From contig NC_012870.2 of the NCBI RefSeq assembly GCF_000003195.3, positions 21,134,501-21,198,500 of the forward strand: a DNA stretch of 64,000 nucleotides, given 5' to 3'. Below are positions 24,601-34,273 of the stretch, piece by piece (the stretch's first letter is position 1; the number at the start of each line of letters is the position of its first letter). A model generated the notes under the pieces. It was given only the letters and a program-made list of their open reading frames with translations. It made no database searches and was not told the origin of the DNA. This DNA comes from Sorghum bicolor. Lineage: Eukaryota; Streptophyta; Magnoliopsida; Poales; Poaceae. The translations under genes and the position numbers were made by a program.

Positions 24601-25193
24601 AAAGAGAGATAGCCCATGTTCTCCCAAAGCAAAGATCAAAGAGGAGGAGAGATAGCAATATGAGGAGCAATGAGAAGTAAGTTTTATTATTACTTATACA
24701 TTTTTACCATCACTATCATTTACTCCATCACACATGCACATCTTGATTTAATTATATGCTGAGTTCCTTTGGATCCATAGCTCAATTAGACAACATATGT
24801 ATGAGCTGTTTTTCACTCCTATGAGCTCCACTTAAATATTCTATTAGCTATAGGTAAGTGACATTATGGTAAGGATCCACAAATACTACATATAGAGAGA
24901 CTTGAGAGAATCATTGCTGGGAACTCTGAGTTTTATTTTGAAAACTTATGAAAAACTCTGGAACAAAGGTGAAGTATAGACAGGAGGAATAGTGCTTGAC
25001 TTAACTATTTTGTCTTTCGATTACTTAAGATTTAAGTGCAGGTACTAAACTCCATAACACTTCACTCTAATCTGGAAGAATTTTATGTAAAAGCATGTGT
25101 GCCTGTCAGGAAAGAAAACATCGAAGCAACTTCTGATTCGTCTAAGTTTAGCTATTTGCTCAGAGACGAGCAAAGGGTAAGCTTGGGGGAGTT

Positions 25194-26693
25194 TGTTGAC
25201 GGTCCTTAAGTACTAAAATTAATAATCAAATAAACATGAAAAAGGATCAATATGAAACAAACATCTAGAGTTAGGGTTTTATCTGACAGAATTCCACGAG
25301 CTTTGGTGTTTATCTATTTCTGCAGGGGGTTATTAGAGAATATGGAGAGAAGGCCCACATGTCATGTTTACAACGAGATAATTACGTGCCGCGCAATTTT
25401 CCTCAATCTAGAAGAGTCCAGAAGCCACGGGAATGAATGAGAGCACGATCGGGCTCGGGGGTAGGGCGGCCGCCAACCCCCCTTGGGCGCCCGCCCAGGG
25501 TTGGAGACCAATCTGGACTCTGCTTCGGGACTACGCTCCACCGACCTAAAGGATTAATCTAAACCATACAATCTATGTCGGTTTGATCTAATGGCTCACG
25601 TTCACTTGAGGGGACTATAAAACCAAGGCCAAACCCCCCTGGAGAAGAGAAGAAATCATTATTCAGAGGTAGCCATCAAAGTTAGGATTTAGAGCTTCTC
25701 TCCCACAGAGAATTAGAATTAGCTACTCCCTAATCCTTCAAGTTTAGAGGTTTGATTAGATAGCAATTAGAGAAGTAGAGCACTACGCTCTGGATTCGGA
25801 TCTTCGGTAATAAAGATTGGTATTATTCATATCTTTCTCTAATTCTTTGTTCTAATTGCATTATGTCTCTAATTATTATGTTCTTAGTTTGTTCTAGTTC
25901 TATATTTGATATAGTTCTAATTGATAATGAGTTTATGTATAAATTTGCAAAGCGCTTAGCTCTTGACGCGAGGGAGTTAGGTGATAGATCACATGTGAGC
26001 GTGGTGCTTAGATGTTATTTATCTACAAATGTATCCTATTGGCTGGGTCGTGTGGTAGTTCGCGATAGTGACAGCTTCGTTGATTCTAATATAGTCCATC
26101 CACCGTTGATAGGACAGGCAGAACCGGTATTGTGGAGTAAGTCATGCGATGCTCTGATTTACTTTATCAATGTTCCTTATACATGAATGAAGAGTCTTTT
26201 ATGCTATATATGATCTTGTAGATAACTAGAGTAGATTATGACTTAGTAGTTAGTAGATAACTTAGAATCCATTCTCTAGCTAATCCGACATCACCTACAT
26301 ATGAGGAGTAGTCTATTTTCTAATCGCTGTGTTATCTACCCATGAACTTATAATTCATTATCATTATCTTTATGGTTTACCCCCTGCTAAAGTAAGTGAC
26401 TGTGTGACGAGTTTCTCATTAGTAATCATGTTCTTGCAAGTTTATCTCTAGTCTATGCCTTGATAGATTTTACCCCTTTTACTTTAATTTCATCCCTTGA
26501 GCAAAATTATAAATAACGATACCTGGAATACTTATCCTGGTGAAATGCTACAATGAGGTGTTTTATCTGTGCGCTTGCGGATAGAATAGATTATTTTCTA
26601 GAGAGCCCTTACATTTATAAATACCTATGTACACTCTAGCACTATGCTGGGGATGACAACCTAGTATCTAAGTGGTGTTAGCTAGTGTCAACA
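25194..26693 (+). repeat. 3' LTR of the 9.3-kb non-autonomous element
   Basis: 1500 bp, nearly identical to 17394-18887. It differs by scattered substitutions and small indels, for example an added TGGAGAAG-like stretch near 25640. Followed by the GAGAG duplication. Confidence 0.93.
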
Positions 26694-28230
26694 GAGAGAA
26701 GACCCGAACGTCATCTCCAGAAGACTCTAGAAGACTCAGGAAGACGTGCCCTGAAACCTAGGGCCCACCTACCATAGGGTAGGGGCGGCCGCCCAGGGAG
26801 GGGTGGGGCGGCCGCCCGAGGAGGTTGGCCAATCAGAGCCAACTGCGCGGATCCTGCCTACACCGACTTTGAGGATTAATCTTAAGCGCACGGTTAAGTC
26901 GATTTGATCCAAGGGTTGTGGTTCTTCCTAGGGGGCTATAAATACAAGCCTACTCCCCTATAGAGAAGCTCAAAATTGAGAGAGAAAAACAAAATTATAT
27001 TTTTATTCTCATCTGAGAATTAGAGGGAGCCATTAGAGCCAAGGATTAGAGATAGATTAGCTACTCCTAATCTTCATCTTCTACATAGGATTAGATTAGA
27101 TAGAGGAAGAGTTGGGTGCCTGTGCTTAGAATTTCTAGATCTTCATCATTAGAGATTGGTATTATCTTTTATCTCTCTTTTGACTTTATTCTAAATATAA
27201 TTATGTTTCTATTTATTATGTTCCTAGTTTATTCTAGTTCTACATTTGATATGGTTATGATTGATAATGAGTTTATGTATATGTTTGCAAAGCACTTAGC
27301 CCTCTTTGCGGGAGAGTTAGGTGATAGATGTCATGTAAGCATGGTGCTTAGATGTCGTTTATCTGCAATTACACCCTATTGGTCGGGTTGCGTGGTAGAT
27401 CACGGAAGTGACAGTTCTGTTGAGTCCTTTGTATTCCATCCCCTATTGGTAGGATAGCTAGAACTGCAGTTGCGTAGGAAGTCCAGCTCTGCCTTGGCTT
27501 TTTATAGCAATGTTCCTTATACATAAATGAAGAGTCTTTTGTGCTATATATGATAGTGTAGCATTAGAGTAGATGAATGACTTGATAAATTAGAACTACA
27601 TTGGATTTTATATCTCTTGAACTAATTGGACGTCTACCTAATATTAAGCTGACTAGTCTAAATCTAGTCTTTATATTCCTTGGGCCTCTATATTTTATAT
27701 ATTATATATCTATGGTTTACCTCCTGCCAAGTATGTGACTATGCAACCCAATCACTCATAAGTAGTCATGTTTTGCAAGTTGATATCATTGTTTAAGTCC
27801 TTAGTTCTTTCCCTTGAGCTAAATATAAATAATGATACCTGGAATACTTCCTGGTTAAGTGCTACAATGGTATTTAATCTGTACACTTGCGGATCTTATA
27901 TTTTTTTTATTAGTGGACAATTTTTATACCACACTTCTGGCACCATGCTAGGGATGACAACTTAGCTTAAGTGGTGTTAGAAGTGTAAACAAGCATTTTT
28001 GGCGCCGTTGCCGGGTAAGAAATAAACTTTTAGAGAAAAATTGCCTAAACATATACTTAGTAAATGAGTAGGTAGCTTGCTAGTCACCTCTACTTGGTAG
28101 GTTTGCCCTTGTTTGTTTTTCTGTGTTTATACTTTTATACAGGGTAATAGCAGGATTGAATCTGATTCACTCAATTCTTTATCTGAATCGGATCAATCAA
28201 GAAGGAAGCTCGTCACCAGTATTTGAAGCG

Positions 28231-29378
28231 ATGGCTGAAAATACCTTGTGGGAGTTCTTTGCTCCAATAATGGAGAACATCTGCACTGATCTAGTACTGA
28301 GAACAGAAAATCTTGAGTTTGAGCTCAAGCCAAGCCTCATCAACATGGTGCAAGCTATCCAATACAGTGGAAAGTAGAATGAAGACGCAAGTACACATCT
28401 GTAGGACTTCATGGAGATTGGAAACACCATCGCCATAGAAAGAGTTAATCAAGATATCATACTACTTCGCCTCTTTCCATTCTCACTAGTGGGAAGAGCG
28501 AAGCAGTGGTTCTATGCCAACAAAGAAGACATCAACACATGGGCGAAGTGTTCCAAGGCCTTTCTAGCAAAATTCTTCCCAATAGGCAAGACAAATGCCT
28601 TAAGAGGAAAGATTACCAATTTCCAATAGCAGAAGACAAAAACCATTTCAGAAGCATGGGAGCATTTGCAAGGATACATTCAAGATTGTCCTTATCATGG
28701 AATGGAAGAATGGTTACTCATGCAAGGCTTTTATCATGGATTAAACCAAAAGACGCCTGAGCACCTGGATGCCACTGCTGAAGGATCAATCTTATCACTC
28801 ACTCTTGGGAAAGCTAAGTAGCTTATGGAGAAGATATCAGATAATGAAAGCTGGTCCCAAGACAAAGGTGAAGAAGCAATTGAAGAAGTAAATGCACTAT
28901 CCACCAAGATGGATGACTTGCTCCACTGGTTAGACCAGAGAGCCAAGTACAAGGAAGACGAGAGGGCGATTGAAGCAATATCTAAATCTAAATCAAGTCC
29001 CACCGTCAGGAAAGTTCCACATCAACCAAATTGGAGACAGCATCAAGATAGCCAAGGTATGAATTCAGGTAATTTTACAAAGCAACCTTCTTTAAGAGAG
29101 ATAATTATGCAGCAGTCTAAAATCAACCTAGACATTAACACTAGGCTTGCTAATAATGATAAAACCTTGGAAGATATAAATGTTAAAATGGATAGTTTCT
29201 CATCTGGCATTAATGACCAACTTGAATATAATAAAAGGATAGAAGCAAAAATAGCACAGTTGGCTGCTGCGTTGCCTGTTGCCACTAACCCTAAGTAGGT
29301 AAAGAATATCACTACAAGGAGAGGGAGTTCCACCAAAGATCATCCCTACCCAAAAGGTAGTAAAAGACCAGTGGCAAT
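28231..29378 (+). pseudogene. gag remnant of the host gypsy element
   Basis: Same frame as its homologue at 19233. It starts MAENTLWEFFAP, then FELKPSLINMVQAIQYSGK, LRLFPFSLVGRAKQWFYANK and WDQ/LDQRAKYKEDERAIEA. Stops are at 28375, 28402, 28627, 28819 and 29296. The TAG at 28402 sits at the same codon as the TAG at 19410 in the nested element (after HL, before the F). The frame is cut at 29378 by the solo LTR insertion. Confidence 0.85.
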
Positions 29379-31018
29379 TGTTGGGCATTCTTAACGTCAC
29401 TACCAAAAGTAGACTTAGTTTTCTAATTCTGATAACGGCGCCAAAAATGTCAAACCTATCTCTCATGCCACTTAAGCCAAGTTGTCATCCCCAGCATGAC
29501 ATGAAAGACGCAGTATTGAAATATGCAATTGCTCTTCTAAATAGATAATAAATGAGATCTGTAAACGCACAGATTAATACCGATGTAGCATTTTAACCGG
29601 GAAGTATTCCAGGTATCGTTATTTATATTTTTACCACTGGGAAGGGATTGCTAAACATCAATGTTGATTATAGAATTGAGTATCTATCATTGCATGTATA
29701 ATTGAGAGCAGTTATCTATCTCTTTCATACAGGGATAAATGTCACATAAAAGATATATAAAGTATGAATGGTGACTAAGATAATTAATCTGATCAGCATA
29801 ACTTAGCCACATATAATAATGATAAGCACCTCAATAGATATTCTAGCAAGTCATTAGCATGGAATTAGGATGAACTACGAGAATATTTCCTAAGTTATTC
29901 TTAACTATACAGTCTAGCATATCATAGTTAGTGCAATTATACTTGGCAATCATTGCGAGACAGGATTACGCCCATGCATAGTGATATTATCAAAGAATAT
30001 AAGAAACATAGTAATCACTCCCCTATAATAATGTTGCTCTGCCAGCCCTATACACGAGAGGGGGACTATATAAGAATCAATGGAGCTGTCACTACCACGA
30101 ACTACCCCGCGATCTGGCATATAGGGTACAATCGCAAATAAATACGGTATAGGCACCATGCCTACACAATACTTACCATTTACCCACTGTACATATGGAT
30201 AAATGCTATACGGTCCTAAACATGTATATAATTCCAATCTAACTAAACCAAGCATATAACTATGATAAACTGAGAACAATATAATTGTGAATATAAACAA
30301 GTAGAGCAAAGTCATAATCAATATATTGAAGTACAACAAAGTCATATTCATAATATTGAAGAACAAAGATGAACAATTGAAGAACAATAGAGGAATTACT
30401 AAGAATCCTCTTGACAGATCCGGAAACCAATCGAAGATTGACTCCTTCTAGTTCTAATCCTATGTAGCTATGCTAAACTAGAGATCTAATTGATGTGGTG
30501 GCTCTAGGGCTTGATCAGAGGCTTCTTCTCCCAAGATGAATAATGAATTAGGGGTTCGAGGTCCTCTCCTCTAGGGGCCAGGGGGTCTGCTTATATAGTC
30601 CTTCCAAGTGAATGTGGGCCGTCGGATCAAACCGACATTAATCGCACGGTTTTCCTTGATCCTTTAGGTCGGTGGAGCATGATCCGCGAAGTTGGCTGTG
30701 ATTGGCCCCGAGGCCAAGGCGGGTGCCCAAGGGGGGAGGGCGGGCGCCCTGCCCCCGAGCCCGTCCGGTCTCCCATTCGTTTCCGTGGCTTCTAGACTCT
30801 TCTAGATGTAGGATAATTGCGCGGCACGTTAATATCTCTATGTAAACCCGACGTGTGGGCCTTTCTTCCGTATTTCCTGATAACCCCTGCAGAAATAGAC
30901 AAACACCAAAACTCATGGAATTATGTCAGATAAAACCCTAAGTTTGGGTGTCGGTTGCATGTGGATCCTTTTCTCTGTTTATTTGATGATTATATTTCAT
31001 ACTTAAGGACCATCAACA
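29379..31018 (-). mobile_element. Solo LTR, Ty3/gypsy, minus orientation, containing a primer-site-like motif
   Basis: 1640 bp flanked by GCAAT at 29374-29378 and 31019-31023. On the minus strand it starts TGTTGATGGTCCTTAAG and ends GTTAAGAATGCCCAACA. Close to its minus-strand 3' end lies TTTGACATTTTTGGCGCCGT, the usual LTR-end/primer-binding junction of the family, but about 70 bp before the true end marked by the target duplication. So the LTR seems to have been extended across an old primer-binding site. It interrupts the gag-protease frame of the host element. Confidence 0.88.
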
Positions 31019-31023
31019 GCAAT

Positions 31024-31836
31024 GTCGATTCATCATTACCAATAATGGTGGAGAACGAGAACAACATTCCTGAAACCAATTATCTACCGTTTCCTCATCG
31101 GAATAGAAGACCACAAGAAGTAGATGAGCAGTTTGGTAAGTTCATGGAGGTACTTCAAAAATTATATATCAATATACCTCTGCTAGATGGCATAAAGGTC
31201 CCTACATACACCAAGTATATCAGAGATATTCTTAACAAGAAGAGACCATTGCCATCCACTGAAGTAATCAAGCTCACAGAAGAGTGCAGTGCGGCCATCC
31301 TCAACAAGTTACCACAAAAGAAAAGGGATCTAGGATGTCCGACCATCAAATGTACAATTGGAAATCAACATTTCAACCATGCACTCTGTGACCTTAGAGC
31401 AAGTGTCAGTGTGATGCCCGCTTCTGTCTACTACAAGCTTAATCATACTACACTTGAGCCAACATCAATGTGTCTTCAGCTGGTCAATATATCAGCCCGA
31501 TATCCATTGGGCATCGCTGAAAATATTCCAGTCAAGATAAGAGACTTCGTCTTCGTGCCAGTAGACTTTGTGGTACTTAATATGCATCTAGATTCAAGAA
31601 TGTCACTCATTCTTGGGAGACCATTCTTGAGCACTGCTAATGCACACATTGATGTTAGGAAAGGATCTATCAAATTCACCATCAACGGACAAGAAGAGTA
31701 GTTCACATTCAAGCCAAAACAAGAGCTCAACTCTTCTACAAAGATGCCCTCCATAGATCCTTTATTTGACTCGACAATGCAAGGTAAGTGTGCCAATCAA
31801 TCCCTACCTAAAAATCCAATTTTCTACTTAGGATAG
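31024..31836 (+). pseudogene. Protease part of the host gypsy element
   Basis: The sequence continues after the solo LTR with ETNYLPFPHRNRRPQEVDEQ, VPTYTKYIRDILNKKRPLPS, LCDLRASVSVMPASVYYKL and LILGRPFLSTANAHIDVRKG. The protease block reads CDLRAS where its sister copy has CDLGAS. A TAG at 31699-31701 replaces a codon that is CAC in the sister copy; weak homology continues to about 31836. No polymerase or integrase follows. Confidence 0.85.
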
Positions 31837-32142
31837 AATGTGGAAAGGGACTATATATGCTATGAGAGGAACCAAACAGACAATAAGAGAAAGAAGAGAG
31901 TATCATTTGAGGAGCAATGATGATTCTTTTTTAACAAACTTTGAAAACCCAAGTTTCTAAAGCCGAATGCAGTAAAGAAGATTAAAACCTCAACTATTCT
32001 ATTCTTCAAATATATGAGATATTTTAGTAGACACATAGAAGTTCACAAGTTAAGGTGAGGCTGGGTATAACCTGCATACAAAGCATGATCAAAGAGAATC
32101 CCTTTCACTCGAGGACGAGTGAAAGGCTGAGTGTGGGGTAGT
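31837..32142 (+). other. Non-coding 3' internal end of the host gypsy element
   Basis: No domain. It ends in GGCTGAGTGTGGGGTAGT, a purine-rich plus-strand primer directly before the LTR at 32143. Compared with the nested element, the ATHILA-like gene is absent. Confidence 0.55.
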
Positions 32143-33344
32143 TGTTGACAGTCAATAACTATGAAATCTGGTCATCAAAGATAGAGAGATTTGGTGAGCC
32201 AACTTCAGTTATGCCTTTACTTCTAACTTTGTTTCATATGTATTTGGAGAATTGTATTTTTACAGGTCATGAACATGAATACATGAGGACTATTCATAAA
32301 AAGGCACTTTTCAACTTAGAAATGTGCAAAGAACAAGAATATGCCATCCTAACATGCACCAACAAAGTGCAACATGTGAAGGTCTGATCCATGAGTCCAC
32401 CATGACCCACATGCAAAGGCGGTGGCCAGGGTGCGGCCGACCCCCTCCTGGCCCCTCTCACCACCAACCTTCATGAGTGGCTGCATGTCGACTTCTGAAG
32501 GTGGTTCCCTTCATGCTCTTATGCAAAACTTTGGATTACATCCTGCATAAATAGGGGCTTCATCCCCCTTCTCATATCATCATCAACAAGGACAATAACA
32601 TGTAGTAGTTTAGTTAGTTTAGCTCCTTCCCATTGGAATAAAGAGTAGTGTGTGTGTGAGAGAGAGAGAGAGGAGCAAGAGAAGAAGCCAAAGCTCTGAG
32701 TGACTTGTCAAGTGTAGCTTCTACACTTAGAAGGGAAGCCAGAGCTAGCGACTTCTCTGCTTGTACCTCTGTAAGAATCTTACACTTCAGAGTAAGGATC
32801 TTACATTATCCTTTGGTTATCTAAATTAAAGAATTTACCTTTGTGCTACTATAGCTTGTGTGATTGATGTTCGTTCTAGTAGTGAACGCTCTAGTAGAAG
32901 GGCCCTAATAAAGATGGGTAACCCTTGCATGCACACAAGAGTAATAGCAGACAGCGTAAGCATGGTGTCTAGGTTGGACGTTATCTTCAGTTTGCCTCTC
33001 TTTCTCTGGTGAGGGGATAGCGGCAGGTGGTGACAACTCTGTCCATTCTTAACATTTCCCCTCATTTGACTTTAGTAGAGGTTTGATCGGCATTGCTTGG
33101 CAGACTAGGCATACTCTAGAGATGGAAGCAAGCTGCGTTAAAATGAAGTTATCTTCATTTAAAGTACTTAACCATAGAAAAACCTCATCATCTAATCAAT
33201 CATCTTCCTTGTGATTCTAGGCTAACTAATTAAAGAGTCTAGTTCAACTGTTCCTTTGGGAAAATACGATATCCTGAATACTTCTAGGTAAAGTGCTACA
33301 ATGGTGTATCAGTGTGCTTGTGGATTCCTCTGTATGCGTTAACA
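32143..33344 (+). mobile_element. 3' LTR of a gypsy element, not matching the 5' LTR at 17206
   Basis: Starts TGTTGACAGTCAATAACT directly after a purine-rich tract and ends TATGCGTTAACA at about 33344. The family marks CCTGAATACTTCTAGG and AAGTGCTACAATGGTGTATC occur near its end (33270-33310). The first 60 bp do not match the 5' LTR (TGTTGACGATTGTTAACC...), and the lengths differ (about 1.2 versus 1.48 kb). The element is therefore likely a product of recombination between two families. The right border is approximate. A (TG)n(AG)n microsatellite lies at 32649-32675. Confidence 0.6.
32649..32675. repeat. (TG)n(AG)n microsatellite
   Basis: TGTGTGTGTG followed by about eight AG units inside the LTR. 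Confidence 0.8.
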
Positions 33345-33353
33345 AACACCAAC

Positions 33354-34221
33354 AATAAGCACATAACAAGAATCAAAAGGAATGTAAGGTTCATTAGCAA
33401 TTATCTCGTTCTTATTCATTTTATTGCAATTATGCTCTAAGTGCCCAACTTGCTTGCATCTATTGTAAGTTGAAGGTCGCCTTGCCTTTCTTGAGGGTAT
33501 AGCCTAATCCTTCTTTGTTGAGAGAAAACATTTGTCTACCCAAGCACTTTAGCAAGCGGGCCTCACCATCATAGGCTTTGCCTAGGGCGTGAGTGAGCTC
33601 ATCCACCACTCTCTTGAGAGTCTCATTCTCAACCTTTATTGAGGCATCACAAGTGAAACCATCACTAGTAGTAAAGATAGAGTTAGTGGTGGTGGATGAA
33701 GAGCTACAAGAAGAGTTAGTGGAAGTGACAACAATAGGTTTGTTGGATGATTCTATTATTAAGTCACACGTTATGCCCACATCACATGATACAACAACAT
33801 TTTCCTTATTCTCTTCTAACAACAAGGAGTGAGCTTTCTCAAGCTTGGTGTGAGCTTTGCCAAGCTTTTCATGGGCATACATTAGCCTCTCATGATTAGC
33901 ATTGAGGTCATCAAAGGATTGTTCAAGAGCTTTTAACTTCTTAGCCAATTCTTTGCACTTCTTGTTCTTAGAATGAATAAGTGAATTGGCTTGTTCTAGC
34001 ATGTTCATGAGTTGTTTATTAGTGAATTCATCATCATTATCACTATCACTATCATGTTCACTTTCATTTTCACTCTCATCATATTTTACCTTGTGGTCCT
34101 TAGCCATGAAGCATGATAGAATGTCAAAGAGTGAAGGCTTGTTGTTGACAGATATCATGGTAATATCAAAATCTTTACACAAATTGCTTCCCCAGCATGG
34201 TGCTAGAAATCTTCTTGGCAT
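33354..34221 (-). pseudogene. Ty1/copia gag fragment with zinc knuckle
   Basis: The minus-strand frame 34221-33460 encodes SCFMAKDHKVKYDESENESE, then an acidic D/E/S run, a coiled-coil-like stretch (KKCKELAKKLKALEQSFDDL..., repeated A/K/L heptads) and ends KKGKATFNLQ. This is the C-terminal half of a SIRE/Maximus-type Copia Gag. Just past the stop, another frame reads RCKQVGHLEHNCNK, most of a CCHC zinc knuckle. The first Cys is lost and the frame is shifted. The frame's first about 40 residues are unrelated LTR sequence. Confidence 0.7.
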
Positions 34222-34273
34222 TTCTTAGCGTTATTACTAGGTTTGTCATCCCCAGCAACAGCGCTAGAAAGCC

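Larger units (their letters stand above)
23488..25193 (+). other. Non-coding 3' internal region of the 9.3-kb element
   Basis: No domain-bearing frame between the ATHILA-like gene and the 3' LTR. It holds a TA microsatellite (24308-24340), a set of short imperfect repeats with GGACAAGTGTCCGA and GAATTAGGGGTA (about 24437-24600), and the purine-rich primer AAGCTTGGGGGAG just before 25194. Confidence 0.7.
17394..26693 (+). mobile_element. Complete non-autonomous Ty3/gypsy LTR retrotransposon, 9.3 kb
   Basis: 5' LTR 17394-18887 (1494 bp) and 3' LTR 25194-26693 (1500 bp) start TGTTGACGGTCC and end TAGTGTCAACA. The target duplication GAGAG is at 17389-17393 and 26694-26698. The primer-binding site TGGCGCCGTTGCCGGGGA (18896-18913) fits the 3' end of plant tRNA-Asp. 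A purine-rich tract AGCTTGGGGGAG precedes the 3' LTR. Inside are gag-protease remains (19233-21188) and an ATHILA ORF1-like frame (22077-23487). No reverse transcriptase, RNase H or integrase is present, so movement would need proteins from another element. Roughly 20-30 differences between the LTRs are seen by eye, implying an insertion well under a few million years old. Confidence 0.93.
17206..27991 (+). mobile_element. 5' LTR of a Ty3/gypsy element, split by a complete younger element
   Basis: The LTR starts TGTTGACGATTGTTAACC at 17206, is interrupted after 17393, resumes at 26699 and ends GTGTAAACA at 27991. About 1.48 kb belong to this LTR. The inserted element (17394-26693) has GAGAG duplications on both sides. 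Directly after the LTR lies TTTTTGGCGCCGTTGCCGGG (27996-28015), a primer-binding site for tRNA-Asp, so this is a 5' LTR of a plus-strand element. A TATA-like GGCTATAAATACAAG lies at 26935. Confidence 0.8.
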
